Below, piece after piece: positions 15,808 to 23,432 of a DNA stretch of 44,480 nt. The notes under the pieces were generated by a model. It made no database searches, had not been told where the DNA came from, and saw nothing but the letters and a program-made list of their open reading frames with translations. The DNA comes from DAOUTY01 sp964453665. GTDB taxonomy: Bacteria; Chloroflexota; Dehalococcoidia; SZUA-161. The position numbers and the translations under genes are program-made. The stretch lies in NCBI GenBank assembly GCA_964453665.1, contig CAYVQT010000022.1:1-44480 (forward strand). The letters are read 5' to 3'. The stretch's first letter is position 1; every line of letters starts with the position of its first letter.

Positions 15808-15836
15808 TTTTACCGGCTCCAGCGTGCCCGGTAAAA
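15808..15836. repeat. inverted repeat in a gene-free stretch
   Basis: TTTTACCGG (15808-15816) and CCGGTAAAA (15828-15836) form a perfect stem with an 11-base loop. The A/T ends would make it a plausible bidirectional terminator. The neighbouring GGTTCGAGTCG on the minus strand resembles a tRNA T-arm but no tRNA can be folded. Nothing else is supported in 15747-16062. Confidence 0.5.
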
Positions 15837-16062
15837 TGTCCATACCCACGATAGCAGAGTTATGCAGTTTCGGCAAGTCTAACATACTCCGGGTTAAGAA
15901 CGGCAAAGGTCTAATATCTTACAAGTTGATGCTGAGAGCTCTGGAGTTGACCAGAATGCTGCCAGTGCTAACGCGGGTTCAGTTAGTTCGACGATATAAG
16001 GGGTTGGGTAATGAAAATTATATAATGTGCAGGGTTTCTGAGTAGGGGGACGCAGAGTAGAT

Positions 16063-16278
16063 TTACCTTCTGCGATATACGCCTCTTCTCTCCTTGGCCA
16101 GTCCTTTTACTCGCCTACGCCCGACCAGGCTGGCGATTATCATGGCTAATGCCAGGGCAGAGACAGTAACTAATGCAATCTTGTTAATTTCTATTGTGTT
16201 CGAAAATATGCCGGAAAGGTCTGGTAGAACCCCTTCCATACCCCCAATCATACCTTCGATCATGCACTTTGCCAACAT
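16063..16278 (-). CDS. 71-residue single-pass membrane protein
   Basis: Starts MLAKCMIEGMIGGMEGVLPD, has one transmembrane helix about residues 33-52 (KIALVTVSALALAMIIASLVG), and ends in an arginine/lysine-rich tail. Several internal methionines are possible starts, and the ribosome site is weak for all of them. No family is recognised. It shares the acidic-start, single-helix, basic-tail plan with two other tiny proteins in this region. Confidence 0.5.
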   Translation of the reverse strand: MLAKCMIEGMIGGMEGVLPDLSGIFSNTIEINKIALVTVSALALAMIIASLVGRRRVKGLAKERRGVYRRR

Positions 16279-16474
16279 TGCTCTTTATCCCCGTTTTCCA
16301 CTTGACGTTCCAATGCAAGCTAATGCCCCGCTACCCGCGACAGCGCTTTGCTCCTATCGGCTTCGGGAGATATATTATACACCAAGTTTGCAATTGGAAA
16401 ATCGCACGTTCAGAAGCAATATTGTAGAAATATGAGGTCTTAGCTGTCAGTTCAATGCAGCTAAAAATCGGACA

Positions 16475-16699
16475 CTACTTCCGCTTTGTTTTACGCCCTT
16501 TGGTGCGAGGAGGCCAATGCTTTGATTCATTGACGGCACCTAAATGGAGTGGGATACCATGTAACGCAGTTCCGCCCCGTGCCTTCCTGTGCTTAAGAAG
16601 CTCTTTAGCGTGAGAGAAGTCACCATCTACCAAACCTTTAGCCCTGGCTTTCTTCCATTGCTGCCACTCTTTTCCCAGGTCAGCTTCCAATTTGGGCAT
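16475..16699 (-). CDS. hypothetical basic small protein
   Basis: A 74-residue lysine- and arginine-rich protein without membrane segments or recognised motifs, beginning MPKLEADLGKEWQQWKKARA and ending in a very basic tail (PPRTKGRKTKRK), which suggests nucleic-acid contact. It starts 3 bases after the stop of a 56-residue zinc-finger-like gene, and GGAAGG lies 11 bases upstream, so the two are probably one transcript. Function unknown. Confidence 0.5.
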   Translation of the reverse strand: MPKLEADLGKEWQQWKKARAKGLVDGDFSHAKELLKHRKARGGTALHGIPLHLGAVNESKHWPPRTKGRKTKRK

Positions 16700-16702
16700 A
16701 AT

Positions 16703-16873
16703 TTAATTTTCAACCTTCCTTCGATTTGTCTTTGAGTTACGAAAACAGCTCTCGTGCCAGTATCTTCCGGAATGCCTGATGCCGCCCCTGTACACAGGTT
16801 TGAGACAAAAAGGGCACTTGCCTTTCTGCCTTCTATATTCAGTCGGACGTGTTGCTGGCAAATTATGTCTCAT
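16703..16873 (-). CDS. 56-residue zinc-finger-like protein
   Basis: A basic protein whose middle reads KCPFCLKPVYRGGIRHSG followed by RYWHESC: a CxxC pair and a later H...HxxxC set, fitting a small treble-clef or zinc-ribbon site. The gene is 3 bases upstream of the 74-residue basic gene at 16475, forming a two-gene unit. The ribosome site is weak (GGGG 13 bases before ATG 16873). The call rests on the metal-binding pattern. Confidence 0.5.
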   Translation of the reverse strand: MRHNLPATRPTEYRRQKGKCPFCLKPVYRGGIRHSGRYWHESCFRNSKTNRRKVEN

Positions 16874-17026
16874 GGCTTATCAATTCCCCAATGTCAACCC
16901 CATTTCAATTCCTTCTATCCATATTCAGTATAGGTAGCCGCCTGTACAAAGTATGTGACCAAAGTCACCCTGGAATTAATTCACAAGCAATGAGGAGATC
17001 AAGCAAAAATGTTGAGACTATATAGT

Positions 17027-17091
17027 GGTAGCATCTGAAAACGGTTACTTTAGAGGACGGTATGAAGCAATATGAGGCGCTGTTGTATTAG
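17027..17091 (+). pseudogene. gene-end relic, copy 1 (KTVTLED type)
   Basis: Reads HLKTVTLEDGMKQYEALLY then stop, with no start codon in frame. Bases 17027-17045 equal 19024-19042 apart from the flanks, and the translated end matches a third copy at 19831-19953. The pattern resembles the last residues of tyrosine recombinases after the catalytic tyrosine, but this is a weak inference. The rest of 16874-17190 holds no gene I can support. Confidence 0.4.
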
Positions 17092-17190
17092 TACTATTTA
17101 TCATGCGTTATGAATGCCCATGCCTAGCCATTTCCCGTAAGCACGTCCGCACACGAAACAGCCTATGATTACGAGATGAAAGGTGCTGGG

Positions 17191-17592
17191 TCATGGCAAA
17201 GCCGTAACGTTCCTCACAACGCCGTAGGATAATACCAAGAACAGCACCACCCAGCCGTAAAAGTCTTTCTGTCTCTCAGAAAGGCCCAAGTGCACGCGAA
17301 TGCCCCGAGCCAGGTAGGCTATGTCCAGGACAAGCAAAACCGCGGCGGCAAAGAACAGGGGTATAGATAAAAGGTTGTACTCAAGTGCTTCGCTTATATG
17401 TCCATGCATCAAGGCGTGAAACGCCCTTGTCATTCCGCAACCGGGACACTGCAAACCGGTAATGCGGTGAAACATGCACAATCCAACTCCTTGCCAACTC
17501 CAAAACCATGCAAGGAAGAAAACAGACGAGATTGCACCAGCCCGCAGTTCGACGGTTACATCTCTATGCCGCCGCAATATTGTTGACTTCAT
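17191..17592 (-). CDS. DUF2752-family membrane protein
   Basis: A 133-residue integral membrane protein with about three helices. The family signature is clear: CMFHRITGLQCPGCGMTRAFHAL (first part CMFHRITGLQCPGCG), a glycine/cysteine box followed by TRA, near residues 40-60. Members are common in bacteria and have no established function. Its start overlaps the end of the upstream DUF4234-type gene by 29 bases, so the two are translated from one message and probably work together in the membrane. Confidence 0.85.
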   Translation of the reverse strand: MKSTILRRHRDVTVELRAGAISSVFFLAWFWSWQGVGLCMFHRITGLQCPGCGMTRAFHALMHGHISEALEYNLLSIPLFFAAAVLLVLDIAYLARGIRVHLGLSERQKDFYGWVVLFLVLSYGVVRNVTALP

Positions 17593-17917
17593 TTTGAATC
17601 AAAGCAAGGCTTACCAATCCGAAGAAAATACCCACTATCAAGCTGAGCACAGATATGTCATTGACTTCCAGACCTTTTTTCTGCTGAATCTCAACGATAT
17701 ACTTGGGGTATCGGTAGTAGCAGACGAGCATATATATGCCACAGGTTAGGAGTCCAATTATGTAGTCGAAGACTCCTCTCGGCTCAGGCGCCTCGCGCAA
17801 CGTGCGTATGTCACCGGCGAGTGTGACAAACCAATAGATTTGGAATAGGCCGCACGTCAGTAGGCTCAGGATAATATACAACGGTATGCTTCTTTGTCCG
17901 ACCATGTTATCCTCCAT
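17564..17917 (-). CDS. DUF4234-like membrane protein
   Basis: A 117-residue membrane protein with three helices. The first segment IPLYIILSLLTCGLFQIYWF and the second (GLLTCGIYMLVCYYRYPKY) have the repeated LLTCG(L/I) pattern of DUF4234 proteins. Function unknown. It is first in a two-gene unit with the DUF2752 gene. Two ATGs (17917 and 17905) are possible; GGAGGATAAC lies near the first. Confidence 0.75.
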   Translation of the reverse strand: MEDNMVGQRSIPLYIILSLLTCGLFQIYWFVTLAGDIRTLREAPEPRGVFDYIIGLLTCGIYMLVCYYRYPKYIVEIQQKKGLEVNDISVLSLIVGIFFGLVSLALIQNEVNNIAAA

Positions 17918-17974
17918 TCTTATTTCGACATATTTGCCAACCTTGCTTTATTGCTCTATAGGGACGCGGTTAGC

Positions 17975-18003
17975 TTGCGATATTCTATCCCGACATTTAT
18001 AAT
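17975..18003 (+). promoter_or_regulatory. promoter-like palindromic repeat, copy 1
   Basis: TTGCGA, a 17-base spacer, TATAAT, framed by CTTGC (17974) and GCAAG (18007-18011). The spacer starts TATTCTA like the other three copies (18417, 21336, 35026 on the minus strand). No plus-strand gene follows directly. Confidence 0.5.
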
Positions 18004-18030
18004 TCCGCAAGCAGACTTGGTCCAGACTTA

Positions 18031-18336
18031 TTACGTACCCTCTTTTACCCACACCCCACCATCCATATCCGTCAACTTGTTTTCCTGTATCTCGTAGACA
18101 TACGGGCCTCGTATCGAGGTAACCAGCAGCTTACCATTGACTATTCTCCAGCGTCCCGCCATGAACCCGAAACCAACGCACGAACCGTCGCTGTCTATTC
18201 TGATGAACGCATCGGGCAAATCCTCATTAACGTATCGACCACAAATACTACAGCTACTACAGCCCACAGCCCAAAAGAGACCACACAGCAGAATCGCCAC
18301 CATGGCCAAAACCATGAAACGTCCGGACTTTTTCAT
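18031..18336 (-). CDS. hypothetical small lipoprotein
   Basis: A 101-residue exported protein. The N-terminal MKKSGRFMVLAMVAILLCGL segment is a signal peptide ending in a lipobox-like AVGC near residue 26, so the mature protein is probably lipid-anchored. The mature part is a short beta-rich domain (GRYVNEDLPDAFIRIDSDGSC, GRWRIVNGKLLV) like small META-type or stress lipoproteins, without a firm family. Confidence 0.65.
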   Translation of the reverse strand: MKKSGRFMVLAMVAILLCGLFWAVGCSSCSICGRYVNEDLPDAFIRIDSDGSCVGFGFMAGRWRIVNGKLLVTSIRGPYVYEIQENKLTDMDGGVWVKEGT

Positions 18337-18416
18337 TCGTCACCCCCCCCCAGCTTCGCTGTGAACATACTCAATGGCTTCTGCCCCATCGCGCCTGAGG
18401 CCGGGCAGCATAATTG

Positions 18417-18445
18417 TTGCGATATTCTACAGCGATTAGTATACT
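18417..18445 (+). promoter_or_regulatory. promoter-like palindromic repeat, copy 2
   Basis: TTGCGA, a 17-base spacer starting TATTCTACAGCGAT, then TATACT, with GCAAC at the 3' flank. It lies about 60 bases upstream of the nitroreductase start and points toward it, so here it is a credible promoter. Confidence 0.6.
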
Positions 18446-18505
18446 GGCGCAACACCGGTGTGACTCGAAAATACAAGCCCTCCCAAATATATTAAGGAGT
18501 AGCAT

Positions 18506-19024
18506 ATGGAGGTTATAGAAGCGATTACAAAGAGGAGGAGTATCCGCCACTTTGCATCCCGTGAGGTGGAAGAATGGAAGCTGAATTCAGCCCTGGAGGC
18601 CGCCCGCTGGGCCCCCTCTTCCAAGAACTGTCAACCCTGGGAGTTTATCATTGTCAGGGATCGCAAAGCATTAGAGAGGATTGCCGAGGAAAGCACCTAT
18701 GGCAAACATATCGCTCAGGCACCCCTGGCCATAGCTTTCGTAACCGACCCATCGAAGTCGAAACGGCATGAGGTAGACGGTGCGCTTGCCACGCAGAACT
18801 TCTCACTCGCAGCGTGGTCCCTGGGACTCGGGACCTGCTGGACGGGGACCATGAATCGTGAGAAGGTCAAGGAAGTTCTCGGTATTCCTGCCGAGAAGAA
18901 CCTGCTTACTGTATTGCCCGTAGGATACCCTTCGGAGGAAGGCTGGGCGCACCGGGAGGAAGTCAGCTCGCTGGTTCATTTTGAGAAATACGGTAATCGA
19001 ACAAGCAAGGATACGAAAACATAG
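18506..19024 (+). CDS. nitroreductase-family FMN oxidoreductase
   Basis: A 172-residue flavoprotein of the nitroreductase superfamily. RRSIRHF near residue 10 is the FMN-binding start, then ALEAARWAPSSKNCQPWEFI near 30-50, and GLGTCWTGTMN near 107. The C-terminal VLPVGYPSE segment is the usual second flavin contact. It uses NAD(P)H to reduce an unknown acceptor. AAGGAG lies just upstream of ATG 18506. A repeated promoter-like element precedes it. A relic repeat begins exactly at its stop codon. Confidence 0.9.
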   Translation: MEVIEAITKRRSIRHFASREVEEWKLNSALEAARWAPSSKNCQPWEFIIVRDRKALERIAEESTYGKHIAQAPLAIAFVTDPSKSKRHEVDGALATQNFSLAAWSLGLGTCWTGTMNREKVKEVLGIPAEKNLLTVLPVGYPSEEGWAHREEVSSLVHFEKYGNRTSKDTKT

Positions 19025-19080
19025 GTAGCATCTGAAAACGGTCACTTTCGAGGACAGCATTAATCACTACAAGGTACATG
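19024..19080 (+). pseudogene. gene-end relic, copy 2 (KTVTFED type)
   Basis: Begins at the last base of the nitroreductase stop. GGTAGCATCTGAAAACGGT is shared with 17027-17045, and the following frame reads KTVTFEDSINHYKV, matching the other two relics. No start codon. It looks like the 3' end of a lost gene. Confidence 0.4.
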
Positions 19081-19166
19081 TGACATGGCGCCATAAGAAC
19101 TGTAGTTTAGATACGAGGGCCTTTCTCTTCCTGATGAGAGACGTGTACAAATGGATCCGGCAAGCT

Positions 19167-19364
19167 CTAAGCTACGGAAGTGGCAAGTGTCTTTTCCTGC
19201 GACTGCTTCCTCTTGGCTGCTGTGCCACCTGCCGTCATCTTCCGCCATTCAATCAGGCAATCCGAGCATATGCTGTGAGCGACTGCTTCTGTACCAAAGC
19301 CGTTTTTCTGTCCCATATACGTGTTACACCAGGCGCACACGATCTTGATGTTATGGTACTTCAT
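19167..19364 (-). CDS. small zinc-ribbon-like protein
   Basis: A 65-residue protein with CAWCNTYMG near residue 10 and HSICSDCLIEW near 31, a CxxC...HxxCxxC arrangement found in several short bacterial proteins of unknown role. The C-terminus is basic. GGGAGGAGAAC directly before ATG 19364 is a strong ribosome site and the main reason to accept the gene. Confidence 0.65.
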   Translation of the reverse strand: MKYHNIKIVCAWCNTYMGQKNGFGTEAVAHSICSDCLIEWRKMTAGGTAAKRKQSQEKTLATSVA

Positions 19365-19412
19365 GTTCTCCTCCCGTCCTAAGTTTCGCTTGAGCTTGCT
19401 GCAGACGCCTCG

Positions 19413-19628
19413 TTACACACCGTCAACCACGAGATTCTCAACTTTCCCGCTTTCGTTAACATGTCCATTCCTGTTGATAGTTCTAAATAAATCGCTGGCC
19501 ATACTAAGACCGTCAGCTTTTCCAGCTTTGTAAGCTTTTGCAACTATATCTTGTTCCTCCTCGGATTTGGTTCTCACCACATCGGCACATCTCTCAATTG
19601 TGCCAATAAGCATCCAGCTGTCTAACAT
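19413..19628 (-). CDS. hypothetical small helical protein
   Basis: About 71 residues from ATG 19628 (MLDSWMLIGTIERCADVVRT), preceded by GGGGTGA at 5 bases; a longer frame to 19667 lacks such a site. It is predicted mostly alpha-helical and polar, with no known motif. Function unknown. Confidence 0.45.
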   Translation of the reverse strand: MLDSWMLIGTIERCADVVRTKSEEEQDIVAKAYKAGKADGLSMASDLFRTINRNGHVNESGKVENLVVDGV

Positions 19629-19830
19629 AGCAGTCACCCCGAAAATTTTTTTTCCGTTGTGATTCAAGGACTATCGGACTCAGGGACTGATAATTGCTGA
19701 TATTTAAACGTTATAACTTCTATAGTCCACCAATTTATTTTATGGACTATGGACTTTTACCACTTTTATTTCACTTTGTCAAGCCCCTGTAGAACCGATG
19801 TGTGTTATTCCCGGTGTGGGGAGTAATAGT

Positions 19831-19953
19831 GTGAACAGCCGGTGGGAATCATTGGAGGTGGTACAGAAATACATAAGGCCAGTCACTTTTAATGATGATA
19901 TGAAACATCGCAAGGCGCAGTTGTCTGAAGCCATGCAATCAAGAGTAGGTTAG
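19831..19953 (+). pseudogene. gene-end relic, copy 3 (possible recombinase end)
   Basis: A 40-codon frame reading MNSRWESLEVVQKYIRPVTF then NDDMKHRKAQ, with its own GGGGAG site before a GTG. SLEVVQKYIR resembles the region around the catalytic tyrosine of tyrosine recombinases, and the VTF-D tail matches the relics at 17027 and 19024. It may be expressed as a tiny protein, but a truncated gene end is more likely. 19668-19830 has no gene I can support. Confidence 0.4.
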
Positions 19954-19989
19954 CCGACGCCGGTCAACCTATCCAATGAAATATTCTTC

Positions 19990-20080
19990 GCTTCTACCCT
20001 GAGCGGGTAGCCCGGAGCATTCGCTCCGGTTATGATTGGAGCCGATGCTCCAATCTGCGCCGGAATATGGGGCTACCAAT
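19990..20080. repeat. GGAGC/GCTCC palindromic repeat cluster
   Basis: Contains GTAGCCCGGAGCATTCGCTCCGG and a second TTGGAGCCGATGCTCCAA palindrome (first part given as GTAGCCCGGAGC), the same module as at 7820-7872 and 8095-8122. Just before it, at about 19946, is a diverged copy of the GGTTGGCCGAC palindrome. Confidence 0.65.
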
Positions 20081-20106
20081 TTAAAGTGTGAGGAGATTTA
20101 GAGAAG

Positions 20107-20277
20107 CTATTTTTGGCGGGGTTTGCTTAGCTTCTTAACGTACCCCCTGAATCCGAGGCTATAGTCGAGCCTGGCCTTTAGATACTCACGTAACTCTTCC
20201 CGGCTGAAGTTACTGGCCCACTTTTCATCAAGTTCCAGGGTAATGTTGAATTTGAGCTGGTTGTCACCACTTTCCAT
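20107..20277 (-). CDS. 56-residue hypothetical protein
   Basis: A charged, soluble small protein starting MESGDNQLKFNITLELDEKW and ending KLSKPRQK; a beta strand followed by helix (SREELREYLKARLDYSLGF) is likely. GAGG five bases before ATG 20277 supports the start. No family is recognised. Confidence 0.5.
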   Translation of the reverse strand: MESGDNQLKFNITLELDEKWASNFSREELREYLKARLDYSLGFRGYVKKLSKPRQK

Positions 20278-20458
20278 ATCATCCTCAATAAATTTTTAGA
20301 GTTATTCTAATTTTATTATACATTGCAGGACATCGCAAGGGATATACGGCACAGTATTTCTAACAATTCTTACCTTTTTTAGCCTGAGCGTTGCCGGAAA
20401 TCAACTTGTGGAACAAAAAATGCAGTATGAAATCGAGCGGGTATCTCTAATATAAAAC

Positions 20459-20489
20459 CGGCGCATAGAGCAGTTTGCTCCATGCGCCG
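20459..20489. terminator. hairpin downstream of the secreted-protein gene
   Basis: CGGCGCATAGAGCA and TGCTCCATGCGCCG form a 14-bp stem with one mismatch around a 3-base loop. It lies about 50 bases after the stop of the minus-strand gene at 20537 and is its likely terminator, although the U-tract is short. No gene is seen in 20278-20458. Confidence 0.65.
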
Positions 20490-20536
20490 ATAACAAAGTA
20501 CACGTCTATCAGTTCACATATATCGTAAACAGGCAA

Positions 20537-20788
20537 TTAAAAAACAACCGGAGGCTGCCAATGCCAGCACCGTATGCCTCCCGCACCCCAGGGCGGCGGG
20601 TCGGCATCCTTCTTGCCCTGATGGTCATTGCTTGCGTGATCACCATTTCCACCATCCTGAGCTGCCCCGCTTACCATCTTTCCCCACCAGTTACCATTGG
20701 GGCAATCGCCCTGACCTGCAAAGACCGGCGTCACCAGTCCTGCAATTAATACCACTGCTATCAAAAGGGAAATAACCATCTTCTTCAC
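20537..20788 (-). CDS. small secreted protein
   Basis: An 83-residue protein. A clear signal peptide (MKKMVISLLIAVVLIAGLVT, cleavage likely after PVFA near residue 24) is followed by a Gly/Asp/His-rich mature part with two cysteines and WHWQPP near the end. GTG 20788 is preceded by AAAGGAGGT, a very strong ribosome site, which points to good expression. No family is recognised. The mature chain lacks regular secondary structure signals. Confidence 0.6.
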   Translation of the reverse strand: MKKMVISLLIAVVLIAGLVTPVFAGQGDCPNGNWWGKMVSGAAQDGGNGDHASNDHQGKKDADPPPWGAGGIRCWHWQPPVVF

Positions 20789-21028
20789 CGCTTTCTACCT
20801 CCTTTCTCCAAATCTATAACCAGCATATGGAAGCTGCTTGTTCAGTATTTTATATTACTTTCGTCACAATGTACACTTCCGGGTAATATGATTAACCTAA
20901 ATTTTCTTACAAATTTTCATGGTTCACCGTTTATGCTAATGACTATAACGATGGAGAGAGCAGAGTAGCAGCGTGGGTGGAATGCAATGGAACCCACCTT
21001 ACGTTGCTCCATCCACCATCTTGAGTGT

Positions 21029-21241
21029 TCACTCAATGACAGTCTCAAAGAGGTAGGCTATAGCTCCTGTGGGACACACATCCTCACACAGAGCACACCA
21101 GCGTTTGCAGGACGTGCAATGCTCCCCCAGTCTAACATTCACGACGTCCTCAACCATCACCAGGACATTACCGGGACATACACTGACGCATAGTCCGCAG
21201 CCGTCGCACTTCTCTATGTCCACCAGAACCATTTCAGTCAC
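21029..21241 (-). CDS. 2[4Fe-4S] ferredoxin-like protein
   Basis: A 70-residue electron carrier. The first cluster motif is CDGCGLCVSVCPGNV near residue 12. The second half has CTSCKRWCALCEDVCPTGAI, an expanded motif with an extra CxxC, so the second cluster binding differs from the standard CxxCxxCxxxCP. A GTG start at 21241 fits. A GTGGGT/ACCCAC hairpin near 20975 could terminate the transcript. 20789-20960 is AT-rich and holds no gene. Confidence 0.88.
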   Translation of the reverse strand: MTEMVLVDIEKCDGCGLCVSVCPGNVLVMVEDVVNVRLGEHCTSCKRWCALCEDVCPTGAIAYLFETVIE

Positions 21242-21335
21242 TGCTATACAGCCTCAATCTATAGTGTATAAAAGGTGTTTTGCTCCGAACCGGTCTCCGC
21301 TTCCCTCGTCAATTTTTTGTTCAAAAATCAAATTC

Positions 21336-21364
21336 TTGCGATATTCTACCGCGATATCTATAAT
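21336..21364 (+). promoter_or_regulatory. promoter-like palindromic repeat, copy 3
   Basis: TTGCGA (21336-21341), a 17-base spacer starting TATTCTACCGCGATAT, then TATAAT (21359-21364). Flanking CTTGC and GCAAG (21368-21372) make the whole an imperfect palindrome. It points at the 60-residue gene starting 21425 and is probably its promoter. Confidence 0.65.
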
Positions 21365-21424
21365 GCTGCAAGAAATCTATTAAGAAAATGCTTTTCAGCC
21401 AATATACCACAAAGGAGTTGGACG

Positions 21425-21607
21425 ATGAGCAGATATTGCCCATTTTTAGTTGCCGCCAAGTGGCACAGAGAGAATCCGAGATACGAGGACTTCGACCCCA
21501 GAAAATGCGAGTGTTTGGAGAAAAGATGTGCCGTGTGGAATGAGGACAGCCACAGATGCGGCCTCGTTTCCAACCTCATTACCAGAAAGGCCGGAGTCGA
21601 CAGCTAA
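21425..21607 (+). CDS. small Cys-rich protein
   Basis: A 60-residue protein beginning MSRYCPFLVAAKWHRENPRY, with cysteines in CPFL, CECLEKRCAVW and HRCGL, a spacing that suggests one metal or iron-sulfur site. ATG 21425 follows AAAGGAG at 7 bases. The frame is open upstream, but this start is clearly favoured. Function unknown. Confidence 0.6.
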   Translation: MSRYCPFLVAAKWHRENPRYEDFDPRKCECLEKRCAVWNEDSHRCGLVSNLITRKAGVDS

Positions 21608-21773
21608 AGGTGCGTCCTGATTATATTTTCATTTATAAGCTGCCTCCGCCACACCCACGACTATCCTTTGCGGACAGCGACTGCTGCAATCCCTCCCTTG
21701 ACACCAAATATCGTTCAGGGTATAACGTCATAAAAACAGGCAGCGGGTAAATTCTGCTCAAAGGCTACAAAAA

Positions 21774-22160
21774 ATGGAATACAGAGGTTCTATTCTTATA
21801 GTAGATGATGAGGAGTCCCTGAGAGATGTACTGTGCCGTACATTAGAAGCAGAATGGTTCCATTGTGTTACTGCATCGAGTGGCCAGGAGGCTTTAGATA
21901 AGGCTGCGATTCAAGACTTCGATGTAGTGCTTCTGGATATCCTAATGCCAGGACTGTCTGGAATGGATGTGTTAAGCGTACTGGCTAAACGTACTCCTTC
22001 CCCTAAGGTCATTATGGTTACTTCAGTCCCTGATATTGACACTGTAGAGGAAGCTATGAAGCTTGGAGCCTACGACTACGTGAACAAACCTGTCAACCTG
22101 CGTGATCTGGTTGACAGGGTGCAGAAGGCCCTTGAAGACAGTAGAGTTGATATAGATTAG
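21774..22160 (+). CDS. single-domain response regulator (CheY-like receiver)
   Basis: A 128-residue receiver domain with no output domain. The acidic pair D11/D12 (ILIVDDEES), the phospho-acceptor D55 in VVLLDILMPG, T83 in VIMVTSVPD and K105 in VNKPVNLRDL are all in place, so it should be phosphorylated by a histidine kinase and signal through protein contacts. No kinase gene is nearby, so it is an orphan. Confidence 0.92.
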   Translation: MEYRGSILIVDDEESLRDVLCRTLEAEWFHCVTASSGQEALDKAAIQDFDVVLLDILMPGLSGMDVLSVLAKRTPSPKVIMVTSVPDIDTVEEAMKLGAYDYVNKPVNLRDLVDRVQKALEDSRVDID

Positions 22161-22244
22161 TAACGCTTAAAAATTGAGACCGGCAGGGCGGGTGAAATAA
22201 AACGTAACCCAACATTTGGGCGGTCAGCTTTCAGCTTAATTTGG

Positions 22245-22470
22245 ATTCCTGCTTCCGCAGGAATTTGTCATGAACATTCGCAAGACGCGTCACGAAGAAT
22301 GATAGGTTGGCCGACGTCGGCCAACCCACCCAAATTAGAGCCTCCCCCATGCTTGACAGGGGGAATGACAGTAGGGGCGACCCAATGCGGTCGCCCTCGC
22401 CTGTTATGGGTGATGGTGGGTTTCGCTGCGCTGCACCCACCCTACGCAACTTGACAGGGGGAATGACATA
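22245..22470. repeat. modular palindromic repeat cluster
   Basis: Holds, in order: an about 80-base module that recurs inverted at 36509-36594, including the 22-base palindrome with half GGTTGGCCGAC (22305-22326); a TTGACAGGGGGAATGACA module, twice; a GGGCGACC/GGTCGCCC palindrome (22373-22397); and GTGGGTTTCGCTGCGCTGC plus CACCCACCCTAC. All are found elsewhere in the window in other orders. The open frames here share amino acids only because the DNA is repeated. Confidence 0.8.
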
Positions 22471-22655
22471 GAAGACGCCGTCGGTTTTTTGTAGGGGCAG
22501 CTTGCTGCTCATATTTGACGCAAATAGCCACGTTTGCGTATAATAAGTACCCAGTGGCGCGGTGGATTCGAGATTCCGGCCTGGAATTAGCGCTGCCAGG
22601 ACATCTTAAAGGCTGTAGGGGAAAATATAAATCTAAGTTTGGAGGGAAACCTGGT

Positions 22656-23432
22656 ATGACAACTGAAGAACCACAAGACCTGCTCGTTGAGAAAAAAGGG
22701 GATGGGAAGATCTGGATCATCACTCTCAACCGTCCGGACAAAAGGAATGCCCTCACTCTCGATATGATGTATGACCTTGAGGATACCTGGAAGGCGTATC
22801 AGGCTGATGAGGAGTCCCGGGTGGCTATAATAACCGGGGCCGGTGACAAGTCATTCTGCGCGGGGGCTGATCTTCTGACACCCCCTAAAGTGCAGAGACC
22901 GGGCCCTTTCAGGATCCCCGCCTTCGGCCCGGAAGATGTCTGGAAACCTGTGATCGCGGCCATCAACGGCCATTGCATCGCGGGCGGCGCTTTAATCGCT
23001 CATGACTGCGATATCCGTATCGCTGCCGATCACGCCGAGTTCGGCATAGCCGAGGCCATGAGAAATATGCCGGCGAGCTGGGTTCGCGACCTGACCCTCC
23101 ATATGAATATCGGCCACTGCATGGAGCTGGTTCTATGGGGCGATAAGAGGGTCTCCGCTCAGCGGGCCTATGAGATTGGCTTTTACAACAGGGTTGTGCC
23201 CGCGGACAAGCTTATGGACGAGGCCATGGAGTGGGCAGACCGTATGCTGTACCTAGCACCCCGCGCGGTGTGGAACTTCAAAGAGATAATCAAGCGTGGC
23301 GCTCACATGGAGCCCAAGCTGGGCAGGGTATTCGGCCAGGCGCTGGAGCAGAACCTGAGGGGTATGGAGGACAGCGCGGAGGCCGGGGCTGCCTTCAGGG
23401 AGAAGAGGAAACCCATCTTCAAGAACAAGTAG
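22656..23432 (+). CDS. enoyl-CoA hydratase/isomerase family protein
   Basis: A 258-residue crotonase-fold enzyme. The oxyanion-hole segments KSFCAGADLL and GHCIAGGALIAHDCDIRIAA are present, as are glutamates in the two catalytic positions (IAEAMRNM and CMELVLWGD), consistent with reversible hydration of enoyl-CoA in fatty-acid or related acyl-CoA breakdown. The usual PGAGG after the first glutamate is replaced by MPASW, so the substrate may be unusual. GGAGGG lies 9 bases before ATG 22656; the frame upstream of that is repeat DNA. It overlaps the convergent fpg gene by 14 bases. Confidence 0.9.
   Translation: MTTEEPQDLLVEKKGDGKIWIITLNRPDKRNALTLDMMYDLEDTWKAYQADEESRVAIITGAGDKSFCAGADLLTPPKVQRPGPFRIPAFGPEDVWKPVIAAINGHCIAGGALIAHDCDIRIAADHAEFGIAEAMRNMPASWVRDLTLHMNIGHCMELVLWGDKRVSAQRAYEIGFYNRVVPADKLMDEAMEWADRMLYLAPRAVWNFKEIIKRGAHMEPKLGRVFGQALEQNLRGMEDSAEAGAAFREKRKPIFKNK

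Noticed and set aside
15781..15840. tRNA-like T-arm (GGTTCGAGTCG on the minus strand)
   Set aside because: The loop is nine bases, and no acceptor, D-arm or anticodon arm can be paired with it.
15824..16045. 73-codon frame on the plus strand
   Set aside because: No ribosome site, no domain, and it starts within an inverted repeat.
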